DNA from: Luminiphilus sp.
GTDB taxonomy: Bacteria > Pseudomonadota > Gammaproteobacteria > Pseudomonadales > Halieaceae
Length of the DNA: 36,763 nucleotides
NCBI GenBank assembly: GCA_029253705.1
Contig: JAQWYY010000173.1
Span: forward strand, 1 to 36,763
Reading direction: 5' to 3'
The notes beneath the pieces are model-generated. The model saw nothing but the letters and a program-made list of their open reading frames with translations. It was not told the origin of the DNA and did no database searches. This document shows positions 1-10,769 of this stretch, piece after piece. Made by a program: the position numbers and the translations under genes. How positions within the stretch are numbered: the first letter of the stretch is position 1; each line of letters begins with the position of its first letter.

Positions 1-816
1 CTTTATAAGCTGACTCGGGGAAAACAAAGCCAGTACCTGAAAGATGAGGCGGCTTTTGACAACTACTTAACCCAAAACGCCTTAGAGGGAGCTGCCTTAT
101 ATGTTAACCAAGATGCTCCTCCCATCACCGGGGAGGGTCTGGATGCTTTGGTTAAGACATATCACGCTGCTGAAGGAGTAATAAACAGGTTGTGCAGAGT
201 TTATGCACCGACGGTACTGTGGCAGTTACCTTTCATTGCGCCTCTAGACGCCGATGCAATGGGTGACCAGCCCACCATGCAATCGTTTTGTAATGGTCTA
301 AGTGAGCGCTTACAAACCGTCAGTGACAAGGCACAAACTTTCTCGGCGGAGCTTCGTCAAGATCCAGAGCGTGGTCATTGGTATCCGGTCGTGACACAGA
401 TATCTCATAGTATTGCGACAGAGATTATTTTAGGTCGCTCATTTTTTGCGAGTAAAGACTACGCAACCTTGGTTGAATGTGGCAACAATATAAGGGATTT
501 GATAGAAGTGAGTGGTTACTTCAAGCGCGGTGAGAAGCAGTTCGAGACGCAGGAGTTCGCTGCTGGTTTGGACTGGCTGCTTCAAGAGGCTCGTAAAGGT
601 ACAGCGGTACAGCGTTACAAAGGCCTAGGAGAAATGAATCCGGGGCAATTATGGGAAACCACAATGGATCCCGATGTACGGCGCATGTTGAAGGTCACTA
701 TTGAGGATGCGATTTTGGCCGACCAAATGTTTACGACCTTGATGGGAGACGATGTTGAGCCTCGGCGCGAATTTATTGAACAAAACGCACTTGCGGTGGA
801 AAATCTCGATTTTTAA
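1..816 (+). CDS. gyrB: DNA gyrase subunit B, C-terminal part (5' truncated by window edge)
   Basis: Frame 1 is open from base 1 ([23 protein letters not shown]...). It ends with the typical GyrB C-terminus [54 protein letters not shown]. Confidence 0.97.
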   Translation, partial: LYKLTRGKQSQYLKDEAAFDNYLTQNALEGAALYVNQDAPPITGEGLDALVKTYHAAEGVINRLCRVYAPTVLWQLPFIAPLDADAMGDQPTMQSFCNGLSERLQTVSDKAQTFSAELRQDPERGHWYPVVTQISHSIATEIILGRSFFASKDYATLVECGNNIRDLIEVSGYFKRGEKQFETQEFAAGLDWLLQEARKGTAVQRYKGLGEMNPGQLWETTMDPDVRRMLKVTIEDAILADQMFTTLMGDDVEPRREFIEQNALAVENLDF

Positions 817-886
817 AAAGTATGCCCTTGGTAGACGGGCTCTATTCACCGTTTTAGGCGTAAAGGTGTTAAATTCTTAAAGCTAG

Positions 887-1624
887 CTAAGGTTGGGCGC
901 GACCGTAGACGCCGACTTCGGATTGTATCCTTTCGGCGTAATACTGAAGTTCAGGAAACTCTTCAGCAATAGTGGTCATCCAAGTTCCCGGGCGGTTGTC
1001 GAAAAGTCCGCTCAGCATGCTGCTGACAGAGAAGTCAAAAACCGACATTTTGTTGCCTACAATGTATTGTGAGTCTGACAATGCATGAACAAGCGCGCCC
1101 AAATCGCGCCTAGCAAAGTCTTTTTGTTGGTCTAAGGTGTGTCTCCCCAACCCCTGCAGATCTAGAGTTTTCCGCATTTGTCGCCTAGCAAGGGTGCTTA
1201 TCAGGTTGCGTAAAATCGGAGGAAAGCTAGCAAAAAACCCATCGTAAACGTTGGGAAACCAGGTGTCGTCTAACCAACGGCTGGCAACTATTAACCAGTA
1301 TAAATGATCATCAATAAGGCGAGTGAAGGCACAGCCCACGCCAAGTTCAGTGTGACTAAGCTCTCCATATAGCCCTCCATTGCTGAGTTGGTCGAGATGT
1401 AAGTAGATGAGCTCAGAATCATCGATAATTTCGTGATTGCTTTTAATAAAAGGCAGCTTGTTTTTGGGGCCTTTTGCTGGGTTATGCTCTAGCACTACCT
1501 CGAAGGGAATCCCCAAATATTTGAGTGCCATTTCAATACGTAGGCAAAACGGACTCACGTTCCGTAGCCCAAATGTCGGCGGGAACGTATACAGCGAAAT
1601 TATCGAGTGTTCCTCCCAGCCCAT
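887..1624 (-). CDS. Glutathione S-transferase family protein
   Basis: N-terminal thioredoxin-fold GST pattern (SLYTFPPTFGLRNVSPFCLRIEMALKYLGIPFEVV, KGPKNKLPFI, IDDSELIYLHLD) and an alpha-helical C-terminal domain. The start codon is uncertain and may be internal. Confidence 0.8.
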   Translation of the reverse strand: MGWEEHSIISLYTFPPTFGLRNVSPFCLRIEMALKYLGIPFEVVLEHNPAKGPKNKLPFIKSNHEIIDDSELIYLHLDQLSNGGLYGELSHTELGVGCAFTRLIDDHLYWLIVASRWLDDTWFPNVYDGFFASFPPILRNLISTLARRQMRKTLDLQGLGRHTLDQQKDFARRDLGALVHALSDSQYIVGNKMSVFDFSVSSMLSGLFDNRPGTWMTTIAEEFPELQYYAERIQSEVGVYGRAQP

Positions 1625-1663
1625 TCAATGCCACCGCTTCGTTTTTGGTCTTGCTGTGCCTGC

Positions 1664-3748
1664 TTATTTGCTCGCTCCACCCAAGAGTGCGAAATCAGCG
1701 ATTCCAGTAAAGGCGCTGCGTAGAGCAGCTAACAACTCATGCCGATTGGTTCGAGTTGCGGGATCATCAGCATTTACCATAACACCCTCAAAAAAAGCAT
1801 CAACAGGGCCTTGCAGAGAGGCCAAGTTTGACAGCGCAGCTGCGTAGTCGTCTTTTAGGATGTTGTCAGCGACGACGGGTTTCAGGGTCTGTAGGCTTTG
1901 GTAAAGTTGGCTTTCCTCGGGCTGATGAAATAGCTCTGGGTTAGGCGCATCTGACAGGGTTTGGTCTGACTTATTTAAAATGTTTGCTACTCGCTTGTTG
2001 GCTGCCGCTAGGGCAACCGCGGCCTCTGTACCTGCGAAGGCGTTGAGTGCGGTGACTCTGCGGTCTACCTGTGCCGGAGCCGTAATACCGGTAGCAAGAA
2101 CGGCGCGTAATACTTCAACAGGAATGTCCTGATCCTCGTACCAGGACCTGAACCGCTCTAGGGTATATTCTGTCACGGCTTGGGCGGTATCTTGATCCAA
2201 GGTGTTCTCTGGATATTCACTGGCGGCTCGTTTCGTCAAATCCAAGAGATCCAACTGCATGTCTAAATTAACGAGTAGACGTATGACGGCTAAGGCGCCT
2301 CGTCGTAATGCGAAGGGGTCTTTAGATCCAGTAGGCGCTTGACCAATACCGAAAATACCTACGAGGGTGTCTAGGCGGTCGGCGATTGCTACGGCTGCGG
2401 CCTCTGGGCTTTTCGGTAGCTGGTCCCCCGAAAATCTCGGCCAATAGTGCTCTTCAATAGAAGCTGAAACGGCCTCTAACTCACCATCATGCCGAGAATA
2501 GTGAGCGCCCGCTATTCCTTGAAGGTCTGGAAACTCGAGCACAAGGTCAGAAACCAAATCACATTTGGCCAAAGTGGCAGCTCGCTGGGCGACGCTAACG
2601 TCGGCACCTAGAGCGCCGGCAACCCAACCGCTTAACGCTGTAATTCGACGTGTTTTGTCTGCCACGCTGCCCAGCTTTTGCTGGAAAACGATACCCTCAA
2701 GTCGCGAGCCTCGATCAGCCAAAGGTGTCGCTTTATCTGTTTCAAAGAAAAAAGCAGCGTCACTAAGCCTTGGTCTAATCACCCGTTCATTGCCTGCTAT
2801 CACAGACGCGGGGTTGTTACTTTCAATATTGGCTATCGTGATAAATAGCGGTAGCAGGTGTCCCTGGTCTGATACCAGATGAAAATATTTTTGGTGCTCT
2901 TTCATTGATGAGATTACCGCACCGGCGGGGACCTCCAAAAATGCTGGATCAAAGCTGCCCTGCAGGGCAACGGGCCATTCAACAAGCCCTGTAACTTCAT
3001 TTAGCAGCGCCTCATCAATAACGGCGTTAGCATTAAGGTTTTTTGCAATCGCCATTACCTGATTTCGTATACGCTCGCGGCGCTGGTCGAAATCTGCGAG
3101 CACGTAGGCGGCGAGCAGTGCGCCCTCATATTGTTCAGGGGATTTTAGGTCGATCGAATCTGGATGGTGAAACCTGTGTCCCAGAGTGTGACGATCAGAG
3201 CTAATACCCATGACAACGACATCAATAACCTCTGTGCCCAACAGCGCAACAACCCATTGTACGGGTCGAAGAAATTCGTGCCGCTCCCGCCCCCAGCGCA
3301 TCCGCTTTGTTACGGGAATGGCAGTAACAGCATTTGCCAGGATCTGAGGGAGAACTGAGGCAGCTTGAGCACCGGCTTCGATTCGTCGTAACCCCAAACG
3401 ATCTCCTTTGCTGGTATTGATGACTTCAAGTTCCGTCACCTCGACACCTTGCTTCTTGGCAAAGCCCAGCGCAGCGGGGGTCCAATCCCCCGCTTTGTCC
3501 CGGGCCGCAGCCACGGGCGGTCCTAGTGCTTCAACGGTTTTGTCAGGTGCTTCGAGACTGACCGCTCTGACCAATACAGCCAGCCGGCGCGGCGTCACAA
3601 ATATCTGATTAGTGGCACACAGGAGTCCGTGATCGGCAAGGCCTTCTAATATGCTGGTTCTCAGTGCCTCTCCCATCGACAAAAGGGGACCAGCAGGTAG
3701 CTCTTCTGTACCCAGCTCGAACAATAGATCCGCAGTTGCCGGTTTCAT
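1664..3748 (-). CDS. glyS: Glycyl-tRNA synthetase beta subunit
   Basis: 694 aa; N-terminus [15 protein letters not shown] and motifs [46 protein letters not shown]; overlaps the end of glyQ by 4 bp. Confidence 0.97.
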   Translation of the reverse strand: MKPATADLLFELGTEELPAGPLLSMGEALRTSILEGLADHGLLCATNQIFVTPRRLAVLVRAVSLEAPDKTVEALGPPVAAARDKAGDWTPAALGFAKKQGVEVTELEVINTSKGDRLGLRRIEAGAQAASVLPQILANAVTAIPVTKRMRWGRERHEFLRPVQWVVALLGTEVIDVVVMGISSDRHTLGHRFHHPDSIDLKSPEQYEGALLAAYVLADFDQRRERIRNQVMAIAKNLNANAVIDEALLNEVTGLVEWPVALQGSFDPAFLEVPAGAVISSMKEHQKYFHLVSDQGHLLPLFITIANIESNNPASVIAGNERVIRPRLSDAAFFFETDKATPLADRGSRLEGIVFQQKLGSVADKTRRITALSGWVAGALGADVSVAQRAATLAKCDLVSDLVLEFPDLQGIAGAHYSRHDGELEAVSASIEEHYWPRFSGDQLPKSPEAAAVAIADRLDTLVGIFGIGQAPTGSKDPFALRRGALAVIRLLVNLDMQLDLLDLTKRAASEYPENTLDQDTAQAVTEYTLERFRSWYEDQDIPVEVLRAVLATGITAPAQVDRRVTALNAFAGTEAAVALAAANKRVANILNKSDQTLSDAPNPELFHQPEESQLYQSLQTLKPVVADNILKDDYAAALSNLASLQGPVDAFFEGVMVNADDPATRTNRHELLAALRSAFTGIADFALLGGASK

Positions 3749-4668
3749 GAAAGATCTCCCAGCGCCCGTTCACGCAACTCGGGATCGGCCTGAGGGAAGC
3801 CTAATGCAGCGCGGGATTCAAAGTAACCCTGAGCTGCTGCTTTCGCCAGGGTTCTAACCCTTAGAATATACCGCTGGCGTTCTGTCACACCGATGGCATG
3901 CCGTGCATCGAGTAAATTGAATGCGTGAGATGCCTTCATGACCTGTTCATAGGCGGGCAGAGGGAGCTGACACTCGACTAAGCGGACGGCTTCCTGCTCG
4001 CAGAAGTCGAAGGTCTTGAATAGCGCTTCTGTGTCGGCCTCCTGAAAGTTGTAGGTCGACATTTCCACTTCATTTTGATGAAAAACATCGCCATATGTCA
4101 CGGGGCCTGCTGGGGTTTTTGCCCATATCAGATCGTAAACAGAATCTACATTTTGTAGGTACATCGCAATGCGCTCAAGACCGTAGGTAATTTCACCTGT
4201 TACAGGGAAGCACTCTAGGCCGCCAGCTTGCTGAAAATAGGTAAATTGAGAAACTTCCATGCCATTCAGCCAGACCTCCCAGCCCAGACCCCAAGCCCCT
4301 AAAGTGGGTGACTCCCAATTGTCCTCTACAAAACGCACATCGTGTTGCAGTGTATCGAGCCCTAACTCTCGAAGGCTTGCTAAATACAGGTCTTGAAAAT
4401 TACTGGGGCTGGGTTTCATAACCACTTGAAACTGGTAGTAGTGCTGTAACCTGTTGGGGTTTTCGCCGTAGCGACCATCGGCTGGCCTCCGGCTGGGTTG
4501 TACATAGGCTGCATTCCAGTTTTCGGGCCCAATAGCCCGCAAGAAAGTGGCTGGGTGAAACGTACCAGCGCCAACCTCCATATCTAAAGGTTGTAGTACG
4601 ACGCAGCCATGGCTGCCCCAAAAGCTCTGTAATCGTAAAATGAGGTCTTGAAAAGTCTCGGGAAGCAC
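3745..4668 (-). CDS. glyQ: Glycyl-tRNA synthetase alpha subunit
   Basis: [45 protein letters not shown]... is canonical GlyQ. The track ORF starts at 4773, but homology-type sequence begins at codon 36; the GTG at 4668 ([10 protein letters not shown]) is the more likely start. Confidence 0.95.
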   Translation of the reverse strand: MLPETFQDLILRLQSFWGSHGCVVLQPLDMEVGAGTFHPATFLRAIGPENWNAAYVQPSRRPADGRYGENPNRLQHYYQFQVVMKPSPSNFQDLYLASLRELGLDTLQHDVRFVEDNWESPTLGAWGLGWEVWLNGMEVSQFTYFQQAGGLECFPVTGEITYGLERIAMYLQNVDSVYDLIWAKTPAGPVTYGDVFHQNEVEMSTYNFQEADTEALFKTFDFCEQEAVRLVECQLPLPAYEQVMKASHAFNLLDARHAIGVTERQRYILRVRTLAKAAAQGYFESRAALGFPQADPELRERALGDLS

Positions 4669-4754
4669 AGTGAGGTCCGATAAATGAGTCAGGCCTTGAT
4701 TATACCTGTGATAGGAAGGGCATAATAAGCACTGATATTTTCGAGTCACAGCTT

Positions 4755-5711
4755 TTGTTGTCATTGAATGCACATTCTTTGCGGAATCGGGCGGTAACGC
4801 TTTTACTAAGCGGGCTGCTCTGGCTAAGTTATTGCATGCCTATTCGTTGGGTAAGGGCGATCGGGCACGGACTGGGTTGGATTGTTTATCACAGTGATGG
4901 GCGAAGTCGTCGTGTGACAGAACGAAACGTCGCGCTCGCTTATCCTGAATTAAACTCAAAGTCGCAAGATCAGCTCGTACGTAACGTGTTGCGAGAAACT
5001 GGTGCTTTGGCTGGGGAAATGGGTCATGTCTGGCGAGCACCTTGGGCACACACCGCCTCACTGATTGAAAGCAGTGAAGGCGCTGAATTTGTGCAAGCAG
5101 CTTTGGCATCGGGAAGCGGTGTTATTGTGTTGGGCCCCCATCTGGGCAACTGGGAGGTTCTTGGTTTGCATCTGGCAACTTTGGGTCAGATGGTTGCCTT
5201 GTTTGAACCACCTAAAATTGCAGAAACGGGCGACCTCATTAAACGTGCTCGGGAGCGTAGTGGTGGGCAACTTGTTCCCACCGACCCCAGAGGGCTTGCA
5301 ACCTTGGTGCGCTCCGTGCGGCAGGGGGGTATTTCAGGCATTCTCCCCGATCAAGTCCCCGCAGTTGTTTCAGGGGGGCTCAACGTGCCTTTTATGGGAA
5401 TAAACTGCGGCACGGCTAGCCTGGGCTGTAATCTTGTTAAGCGCTCCAAAGCCAAAGCGTTTATGGGTGTGGCTCTGAGGACGACGAGTGGTTTTAAAGT
5501 AATTTATAAAGCCGCACCTGCTGCGGTTTATGACGATGATGAGCGCGCTGCCTTAACCGCGATGAATGAGGCAATTGCTGACCTCATGCAGGGTTACGAC
5601 CAGCAATATCAATGGTCCTATAAACGATTTCGTTGCCGCCCTGATAACGGCGTTGATCATTATAGAAACCTAAAAGTTCCAAGAGCACGATTTGAGAAAA
5701 AACCGGAGTAG
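4755..5711 (+). CDS. LpxL/HtrB-family lysophospholipid/lipid A acyltransferase
   Basis: N-terminal hydrophobic segment, [15 protein letters not shown], and the H(X4)E acyltransferase motif HLGNWE; G.LPDQVP region. Confidence 0.9.
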   Translation: MLSLNAHSLRNRAVTLLLSGLLWLSYCMPIRWVRAIGHGLGWIVYHSDGRSRRVTERNVALAYPELNSKSQDQLVRNVLRETGALAGEMGHVWRAPWAHTASLIESSEGAEFVQAALASGSGVIVLGPHLGNWEVLGLHLATLGQMVALFEPPKIAETGDLIKRARERSGGQLVPTDPRGLATLVRSVRQGGISGILPDQVPAVVSGGLNVPFMGINCGTASLGCNLVKRSKAKAFMGVALRTTSGFKVIYKAAPAAVYDDDERAALTAMNEAIADLMQGYDQQYQWSYKRFRCRPDNGVDHYRNLKVPRARFEKKPE

Positions 5712-5716
5712 CCTTT

Positions 5717-6529
5717 TTGAACAAAATAATGGGAAAACTTGTCGCAGGCCTGATTGGTTTTTTTACCCTCGGAATTGTTGGCCTACTTTTTGGTATTGCG
5801 ATCGGCCATGCTTTCGACCGCGGTCTTTGGCAGGCGCTCCAGGCTGCTAGCCCTGACAACCTTGCTCGCAGCCAGAAGCAGTTTTTTGATACGACATTTA
5901 CGCTGCTGGGCTACGTTGCCAAGTCTGATGGCCGTGTTAGCGAGGCTGAGATTGCGCAGGCCGAAGCGTTGTTTCGCCAGCTGCGGCTTAACCCCACCCA
6001 AAGAAACGCTGCAATACAACATTTTCGTGAGGGTGCCGAGCCCGGTTTTGACCCTGCTGCCACCGTTACAGCTTTTGCAGGAAGGGTTGGGCAACGCCGG
6101 CAGGTTCAACAAACCCTGTTCGCCTTTCTTGCTAGCATGGCGCTCGCCGACGGCGAACTGGCTCAACCTGAGCGAGCAGCGCTGCATCACATAGCCAGCT
6201 TACTCGGCATGCCGACCCAAACGGTTGATCGTTTGGTCGCGATGTTGGTGGCGCAATCGCGATTCCACACCGGTGGTGGCGGCGGACAAAGCATGGGCAC
6301 CCCAGCGCCTCGTGATCGCCTAAACGATGCTTATCAGGCTTTGGGTGTGAGTGCGTCAGACTCTAATGACGTCATTAAGAAAAGTTATCGCCGACTGATG
6401 AGTGAAAACCACCCCGACAAATTGATTGCCAAAGGCGTTCCAGACGAAATGGTGAAATTGGGAACTGAGCGATCTCAGGAAATATCGACAGCCTACGAGG
6501 TTATTAAAACAGCTCGAGGAATGAAATAA
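5717..6529 (+). CDS. djlA: Co-chaperone DjlA (membrane-anchored TerB-like plus C-terminal J domain)
   Basis: N-terminal TM with glycines, DGRVSEAEI TerB-like repeat, and C-terminal J domain DAYQALGVSASDSNDVIKKSYRRLMSENHPDKL with HPD. Confidence 0.93.
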   Translation: MNKIMGKLVAGLIGFFTLGIVGLLFGIAIGHAFDRGLWQALQAASPDNLARSQKQFFDTTFTLLGYVAKSDGRVSEAEIAQAEALFRQLRLNPTQRNAAIQHFREGAEPGFDPAATVTAFAGRVGQRRQVQQTLFAFLASMALADGELAQPERAALHHIASLLGMPTQTVDRLVAMLVAQSRFHTGGGGGQSMGTPAPRDRLNDAYQALGVSASDSNDVIKKSYRRLMSENHPDKLIAKGVPDEMVKLGTERSQEISTAYEVIKTARGMK

Positions 6530-6550
6530 TTCGGTTGGCTAGAGCCAGGG

Positions 6551-8002
6551 CTAGGGACGCCAAAAAGCAGGCGTAAATAAAACCAGCAAGGTGAAGACCT
6601 CGAGCCTCCCCAACAGCATCGCGACACACAGAATGACCTTACCGACCTCACTTACCATTGCGTAATTAGCAGCCACACTCCCAAGCCCGGGCCCCAGATT
6701 GTTCATTGCTGCGGTTGTGGCTGAGAACGCAGAGGTAAAATCTAGCCCCGTGGCCAGCATTAAAAGCATAATGGTGACTAGGCACACCATGTAGACCGCA
6801 TAAAAACTCCAGACGGCACTAACGACCGATGGCTGTACCCGGCGCGCGTCCAGTTTTAACGGGATGATGGCATTGGGGTGTACGAGCTGCTTTAACTCGC
6901 GCATACCCTGGCGGAATATAAGCAGTAGGCGCATGGCTTTCAGGCCGCCACCTGTAGAGCCCGCGCAGCCCCCCATAAATGACAAGATAAGCAGCAATAT
7001 GGGTAAAAAGACAGGCCACAGGGAGAAGTCCTGAGTTGTGAATCCGGTCGTGGTAGCGATGGACACCGTTTGAAACATGCCGTGAATGAGGCTTTCACTG
7101 GGTGACAACGTTTGCGTAACCAGCAAAGTTAAACAGGTAATCAATATGGCTATGCCGATGACACTACTGAAGAATTTAGTTTCCGAGTCTTGCTGGTAGA
7201 TTTCCAGGCTGCGCCGCTGCAGGGCAATGAAGTGCAGGCCAAAATTAATAGCAGAGGCCGCCATAAAAAATGTACAAATTAAAAGAATAAGTTCACTTTG
7301 AAAAAACCCCATGCTGGCGTCGTGTGTTGAGAAACCGCCAATAGCAACAGTAGAAAATGCATGGCAGATCGAGTCAAACAAAGACATACCGGCAAGCCAG
7401 TAAGCGGCAGCACAAAATGTCGTGAGCCCAAGGTAAATGCCAAACAGAGCTTTGGCGGTACCGGTGATTCGGGGTGTAAGTTTGCGGTCTTTCGCTGGGC
7501 CAGTGCTTTCAGCTCGGTATAACTGCATGCCGCCAATGCCGAGCATGGGTAAGATTGCTACCGCTAGAACAATAATGCCAATTCCTCCCAACCATTGCAG
7601 CTGTTGCCGATACAACAAAACCGATCGTGGTAAGTCGTCAAGTCCTGCAATAACCGTTGCGCCAGTTGTGGTGAGGCCCGACACGGATTCAAACAACGCG
7701 TCGGCAAGTGATAGTGGGAGGGCCTCACTGGCGAGAAAAGGCACCGCACCGAAGGCGCCTAGAACAATCCAGAACAACGCGGTGACCAGAAAGCCGTCGC
7801 GAATACGTAAATCTCTGCGAGCATTTCGCGTGGGCAACCAGAGGCTTAAACCAGCCAGCAGGTTAATGCCGAAGGCGATAGCAAAAGCATGGGATGACCC
7901 ATCGTTGTCTAGTAGCCCAAGGATCATAGGCGGCAACATCGCTGTGCTGAACAGCATGAGCAACACGCCGATAATGCGCAGTGACACGGGTAGGTGCATC
8001 AA
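6551..8002 (-). CDS. trkH: Trk system potassium transporter membrane subunit TrkH
   Basis: Polytopic 483 aa; selectivity-type segments SGLTTTGATV, IGGFSTHDAS, TTGFTTQDFSLWP, GGCAGSTGGGLKAMR. Confidence 0.95.
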   Translation of the reverse strand: MMHLPVSLRIIGVLLMLFSTAMLPPMILGLLDNDGSSHAFAIAFGINLLAGLSLWLPTRNARRDLRIRDGFLVTALFWIVLGAFGAVPFLASEALPLSLADALFESVSGLTTTGATVIAGLDDLPRSVLLYRQQLQWLGGIGIIVLAVAILPMLGIGGMQLYRAESTGPAKDRKLTPRITGTAKALFGIYLGLTTFCAAAYWLAGMSLFDSICHAFSTVAIGGFSTHDASMGFFQSELILLICTFFMAASAINFGLHFIALQRRSLEIYQQDSETKFFSSVIGIAILITCLTLLVTQTLSPSESLIHGMFQTVSIATTTGFTTQDFSLWPVFLPILLLILSFMGGCAGSTGGGLKAMRLLLIFRQGMRELKQLVHPNAIIPLKLDARRVQPSVVSAVWSFYAVYMVCLVTIMLLMLATGLDFTSAFSATTAAMNNLGPGLGSVAANYAMVSEVGKVILCVAMLLGRLEVFTLLVLFTPAFWRP

Positions 8003-9375
8003 AAAAATCCGAATCCGGGTGCGAACAATCGCTCAACCTCGGCGATTCGATTTTGGTCAGTAAGAAATAAAATCACATGGTCATCGGGCTCTACCGTAAT
8101 ATGGCTGTGGGCGATCACGACCTCCGCACCGCGGAGTATTGCGCCAACTGTAACTCCCAGTGGCAGTTCGATTTCGTCTAAGCGTTTACCAATGACCTTT
8201 GATGTTCGTGCATCACCGTGTGCAATCAGCTCAATTGCTTCCGCTGCACCGCGTCGCAAAGAATGTACATTGCTTATGTCACCGCGCCTTATATGGGTGA
8301 GTAAACTGCCAATGGTGATTTGCTGTGGTGAAATTGCAATGTCGATTTCTTCACCTACAAGGTCTGCGTAGGCGGCATTGGTGATTAAGGTGATTACCTT
8401 TTTTGCACCCAACCGTTTGGCGAGCATCGACATCATGATATTGGATTCATCGTTGTTGGTTAGTGCGCAGAAAACATCCGTCTGCTCAATGTTTTCCTGA
8501 AGGAGCAACGAAGGTTCGTTGGCACTGCCGTGGAGTACGATAGATTCTTCTAGCATCTCGGATAGAACGCGACAGCGGTCATAGCTTAATTCCAAAACTT
8601 TCACTTGGTAGTTGCGTTCAAGGCGGCTCGCCAAGGTTGCGCCAATATTCCCTCCTCCGGCAATCATGACCCGACGATAGGGTTCGTCAATTGTTCTAAG
8701 CTCGGAGGTTACAGCACGAATATTTTCTCTAGCGGCAATAAAAAACACTTCGTCATTCGGTTGAACTACGGTTAGTCCCTCAGGAATGATCGGTGGCGCA
8801 TCATGACGAAAAATTGCGGCTACCCGTGTATCCACATTGGGCATGTGGTCACGAATTTCTTGCAGTTGCCGGCCCACAATGGGTCCGCGCTCAATGGCGC
8901 GAACAGCAACTAGGCGAATCCTACCCTCGGCGAAGTCTAGGACCTGCAGCGAGCCTGGGTTGGCAATTAATTGCTGAATGTTGCTGGTGACAAGTTGTTC
9001 CGGTCCGATAATTACGTCAACCGGTATCGCGCCGCTCTTAAACAGTGCTTCAGAATTGTTAAGGTAATCTGAGCTGCGTATTCGTGAGATTTTTTTGGGT
9101 GTCCGATAAAGCGTAAATGCCACCTGGCACGCCAACATATTAATCTCATCTGAGTTGGTGACAGCGATCAGAAGGTCGGCATTTTCCGCGCCCGCGTTAA
9201 ACAGCGTTGAGGGATGAGCAGCATCGCCATGGACCGTGCGAATGTCGAGTCGCTCTTGTAGGGCTCTAAGAGTGGTTGCTTGACTGTCAACAACCGTTAT
9301 TTCGTTCTGCTCGTCGGCGAGCTGTTCAGCTAGCGTCCCTCCGACTTGTCCGGCACCAAGGATAATAATCTTCAC
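7999..9375 (-). CDS. trkA: Trk system potassium uptake regulatory protein TrkA
   Basis: Two Rossmann RCK_N domains (MKIIILGAGQVGGTLAEQL; RRVMIAGGGNIGATLASRLE) and TrkA-C domains; GTG start at 9375. Confidence 0.96.
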   Translation of the reverse strand: MKIIILGAGQVGGTLAEQLADEQNEITVVDSQATTLRALQERLDIRTVHGDAAHPSTLFNAGAENADLLIAVTNSDEINMLACQVAFTLYRTPKKISRIRSSDYLNNSEALFKSGAIPVDVIIGPEQLVTSNIQQLIANPGSLQVLDFAEGRIRLVAVRAIERGPIVGRQLQEIRDHMPNVDTRVAAIFRHDAPPIIPEGLTVVQPNDEVFFIAARENIRAVTSELRTIDEPYRRVMIAGGGNIGATLASRLERNYQVKVLELSYDRCRVLSEMLEESIVLHGSANEPSLLLQENIEQTDVFCALTNNDESNIMMSMLAKRLGAKKVITLITNAAYADLVGEEIDIAISPQQITIGSLLTHIRRGDISNVHSLRRGAAEAIELIAHGDARTSKVIGKRLDEIELPLGVTVGAILRGAEVVIAHSHITVEPDDHVILFLTDQNRIAEVERLFAPGFGFF

Positions 9376-9455
9376 AGCCTGTCTGGCCCTTCTTTGGGAG
9401 GTTTCATGACCTTAAACTTCCTGCGCGTTATTTTCATGGTGTTTTTTACCGCAAT

Positions 9456-10769
9456 CTAAACGCGTGGGTCAGTTGTCGCTTTGTGTAATAGAGAAAAATA
9501 AAGACCATCGCCGCCCGCTAAAGAGGGCAGTGTTTGCCAACCTAACCGCGTTTTAAACCCAGGGCTGCCTGACAGCGGCATTACTTCGCACTGGGATAGA
9601 TGTGACTGAGCCATGGCAATGATCTCATCATTTTCAGCGTCCAATAGCGAGCAGGTGACGTACAGCAGTCTCCCGCCGGGCTTCACCAAAGGCCACAAGC
9701 CTTTGAGGATATCCTGCTGTTGTTGACTAAAGTTAAAAATGTCAGCAGCTTTGCGTGTGATCTTAATATCTGGATTACGCCGAATCACGCCCGTTGCCGA
9801 ACAGGGCACGTCTGCAAGAACAGCGTCAAATTGCTGGGGGTGCAAGTTTTTAGCGGCCTGGCTTGCATCTAGTACCCTCGTCTCTATGGGCAAATTGAGC
9901 CTGGCGCTGTTTTCCTCTACCCCTACAAGGCGCTGACTGCTTATGTCTGCGGCCAGAACATGGGCTTCAGGGGCGCGCTCTAGCAAGTGACAGGCCTTGC
10001 CTCCCGGTGCCGCACAGGCATCAAGAATAAATTCTTGGTTTCGCGGCTGCAAAAACTGAGCGGCTAATTGAGCAGAAGCATCTTGAACAGAACTCCATCC
10101 TTGCAGAAACCCCGGAATGCTCGATACAGGTCTAGGTTTGTGCAGCGTTATTGCGGTCGCAATGTCCGGATGGCTAGTCACGGGGATGTCAGCATTAAGC
10201 AATTCTGTAATGTAAGTTTCTCTGGTCACACGCTGTAAATTTACCCTAAGGGTCATTGGCGGGTGTTCGCGACTTGCCTGGGCAATTTCACTTGACTGAT
10301 CAGGCCATTGGTCACAAATCTTTTCCCAAAGCCATTCAGGGAGGGCATTTTTTTGACTGGGAGAGAGCTGTTCTTCGAGGGTGTCTTTTTGTCGTTGATA
10401 ATTGCGTAGGCAACCGTTGATTAGACCTGTCGCCCAAGACTTTCTCAGGCTTTTGGCGGCCTCAACAGTTTCACCAACAGCAGCATGTGAGGGCACGTTG
10501 AGAGCTGATAATTGGTAAATACCCGTGAGTATAAGGCTGAGAACATCGGCGTCTTTGGCCCGGGGTGGCTTGCGCAGCAGCTGTAGGGCGATCCCCTCCA
10601 GTCTTGGCCACTCTCGCAGAGTGCCGTAGACAAGCTCTTGGACTAGAGGTCGATCTTCGGCGCTTAGTGGTTCAAGACCTTTGGGCAAAGCCCTGACAAG
10701 AGACTCTCCGCCACGTACAGCCGCTAGGATGCGCGCTGCGACGGCTCGAGTTGTTGGTTGGGATTTCAC
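9456..10769 (-). CDS. rsmB: 16S rRNA (cytosine(967)-C(5))-methyltransferase RsmB
   Basis: NusB-like N-terminus, SAM motif ILDACAAPGGKACHLLE, catalytic ADVPCSATGVIRRNPDIK and VTCSLLDAENDE. Confidence 0.96.
   Translation of the reverse strand: MKSQPTTRAVAARILAAVRGGESLVRALPKGLEPLSAEDRPLVQELVYGTLREWPRLEGIALQLLRKPPRAKDADVLSLILTGIYQLSALNVPSHAAVGETVEAAKSLRKSWATGLINGCLRNYQRQKDTLEEQLSPSQKNALPEWLWEKICDQWPDQSSEIAQASREHPPMTLRVNLQRVTRETYITELLNADIPVTSHPDIATAITLHKPRPVSSIPGFLQGWSSVQDASAQLAAQFLQPRNQEFILDACAAPGGKACHLLERAPEAHVLAADISSQRLVGVEENSARLNLPIETRVLDASQAAKNLHPQQFDAVLADVPCSATGVIRRNPDIKITRKAADIFNFSQQQQDILKGLWPLVKPGGRLLYVTCSLLDAENDEIIAMAQSHLSQCEVMPLSGSPGFKTRLGWQTLPSLAGGDGLYFSLLHKATTDPRV

Noticed and set aside
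1437-1847. 136-aa plus-strand ORF spanning the GST/glyS junction
   Set aside because: Antisense to two real genes and without domain features.
5783-6190. 135-aa minus-strand and 146-aa plus-strand (5754-6194) alternative-frame ORFs over djlA
   Set aside because: djlA coding is clear from its TerB-like and J-domain motifs; the alternative frames show no family signal.
6536-6547. TGGCT-ag-AGCCA repeat between djlA and trkH as a terminator
   Set aside because: The realistic stem is only about 4 bp after allowing a loop, and no T-tract follows.
7437-8063. 208-aa plus-strand ORF opposite trkH and the trkA end
   Set aside because: Antisense to two confidently identified genes; the low-complexity S/R/P/A-rich translation with no recognisable domain is typical of shadow ORFs.
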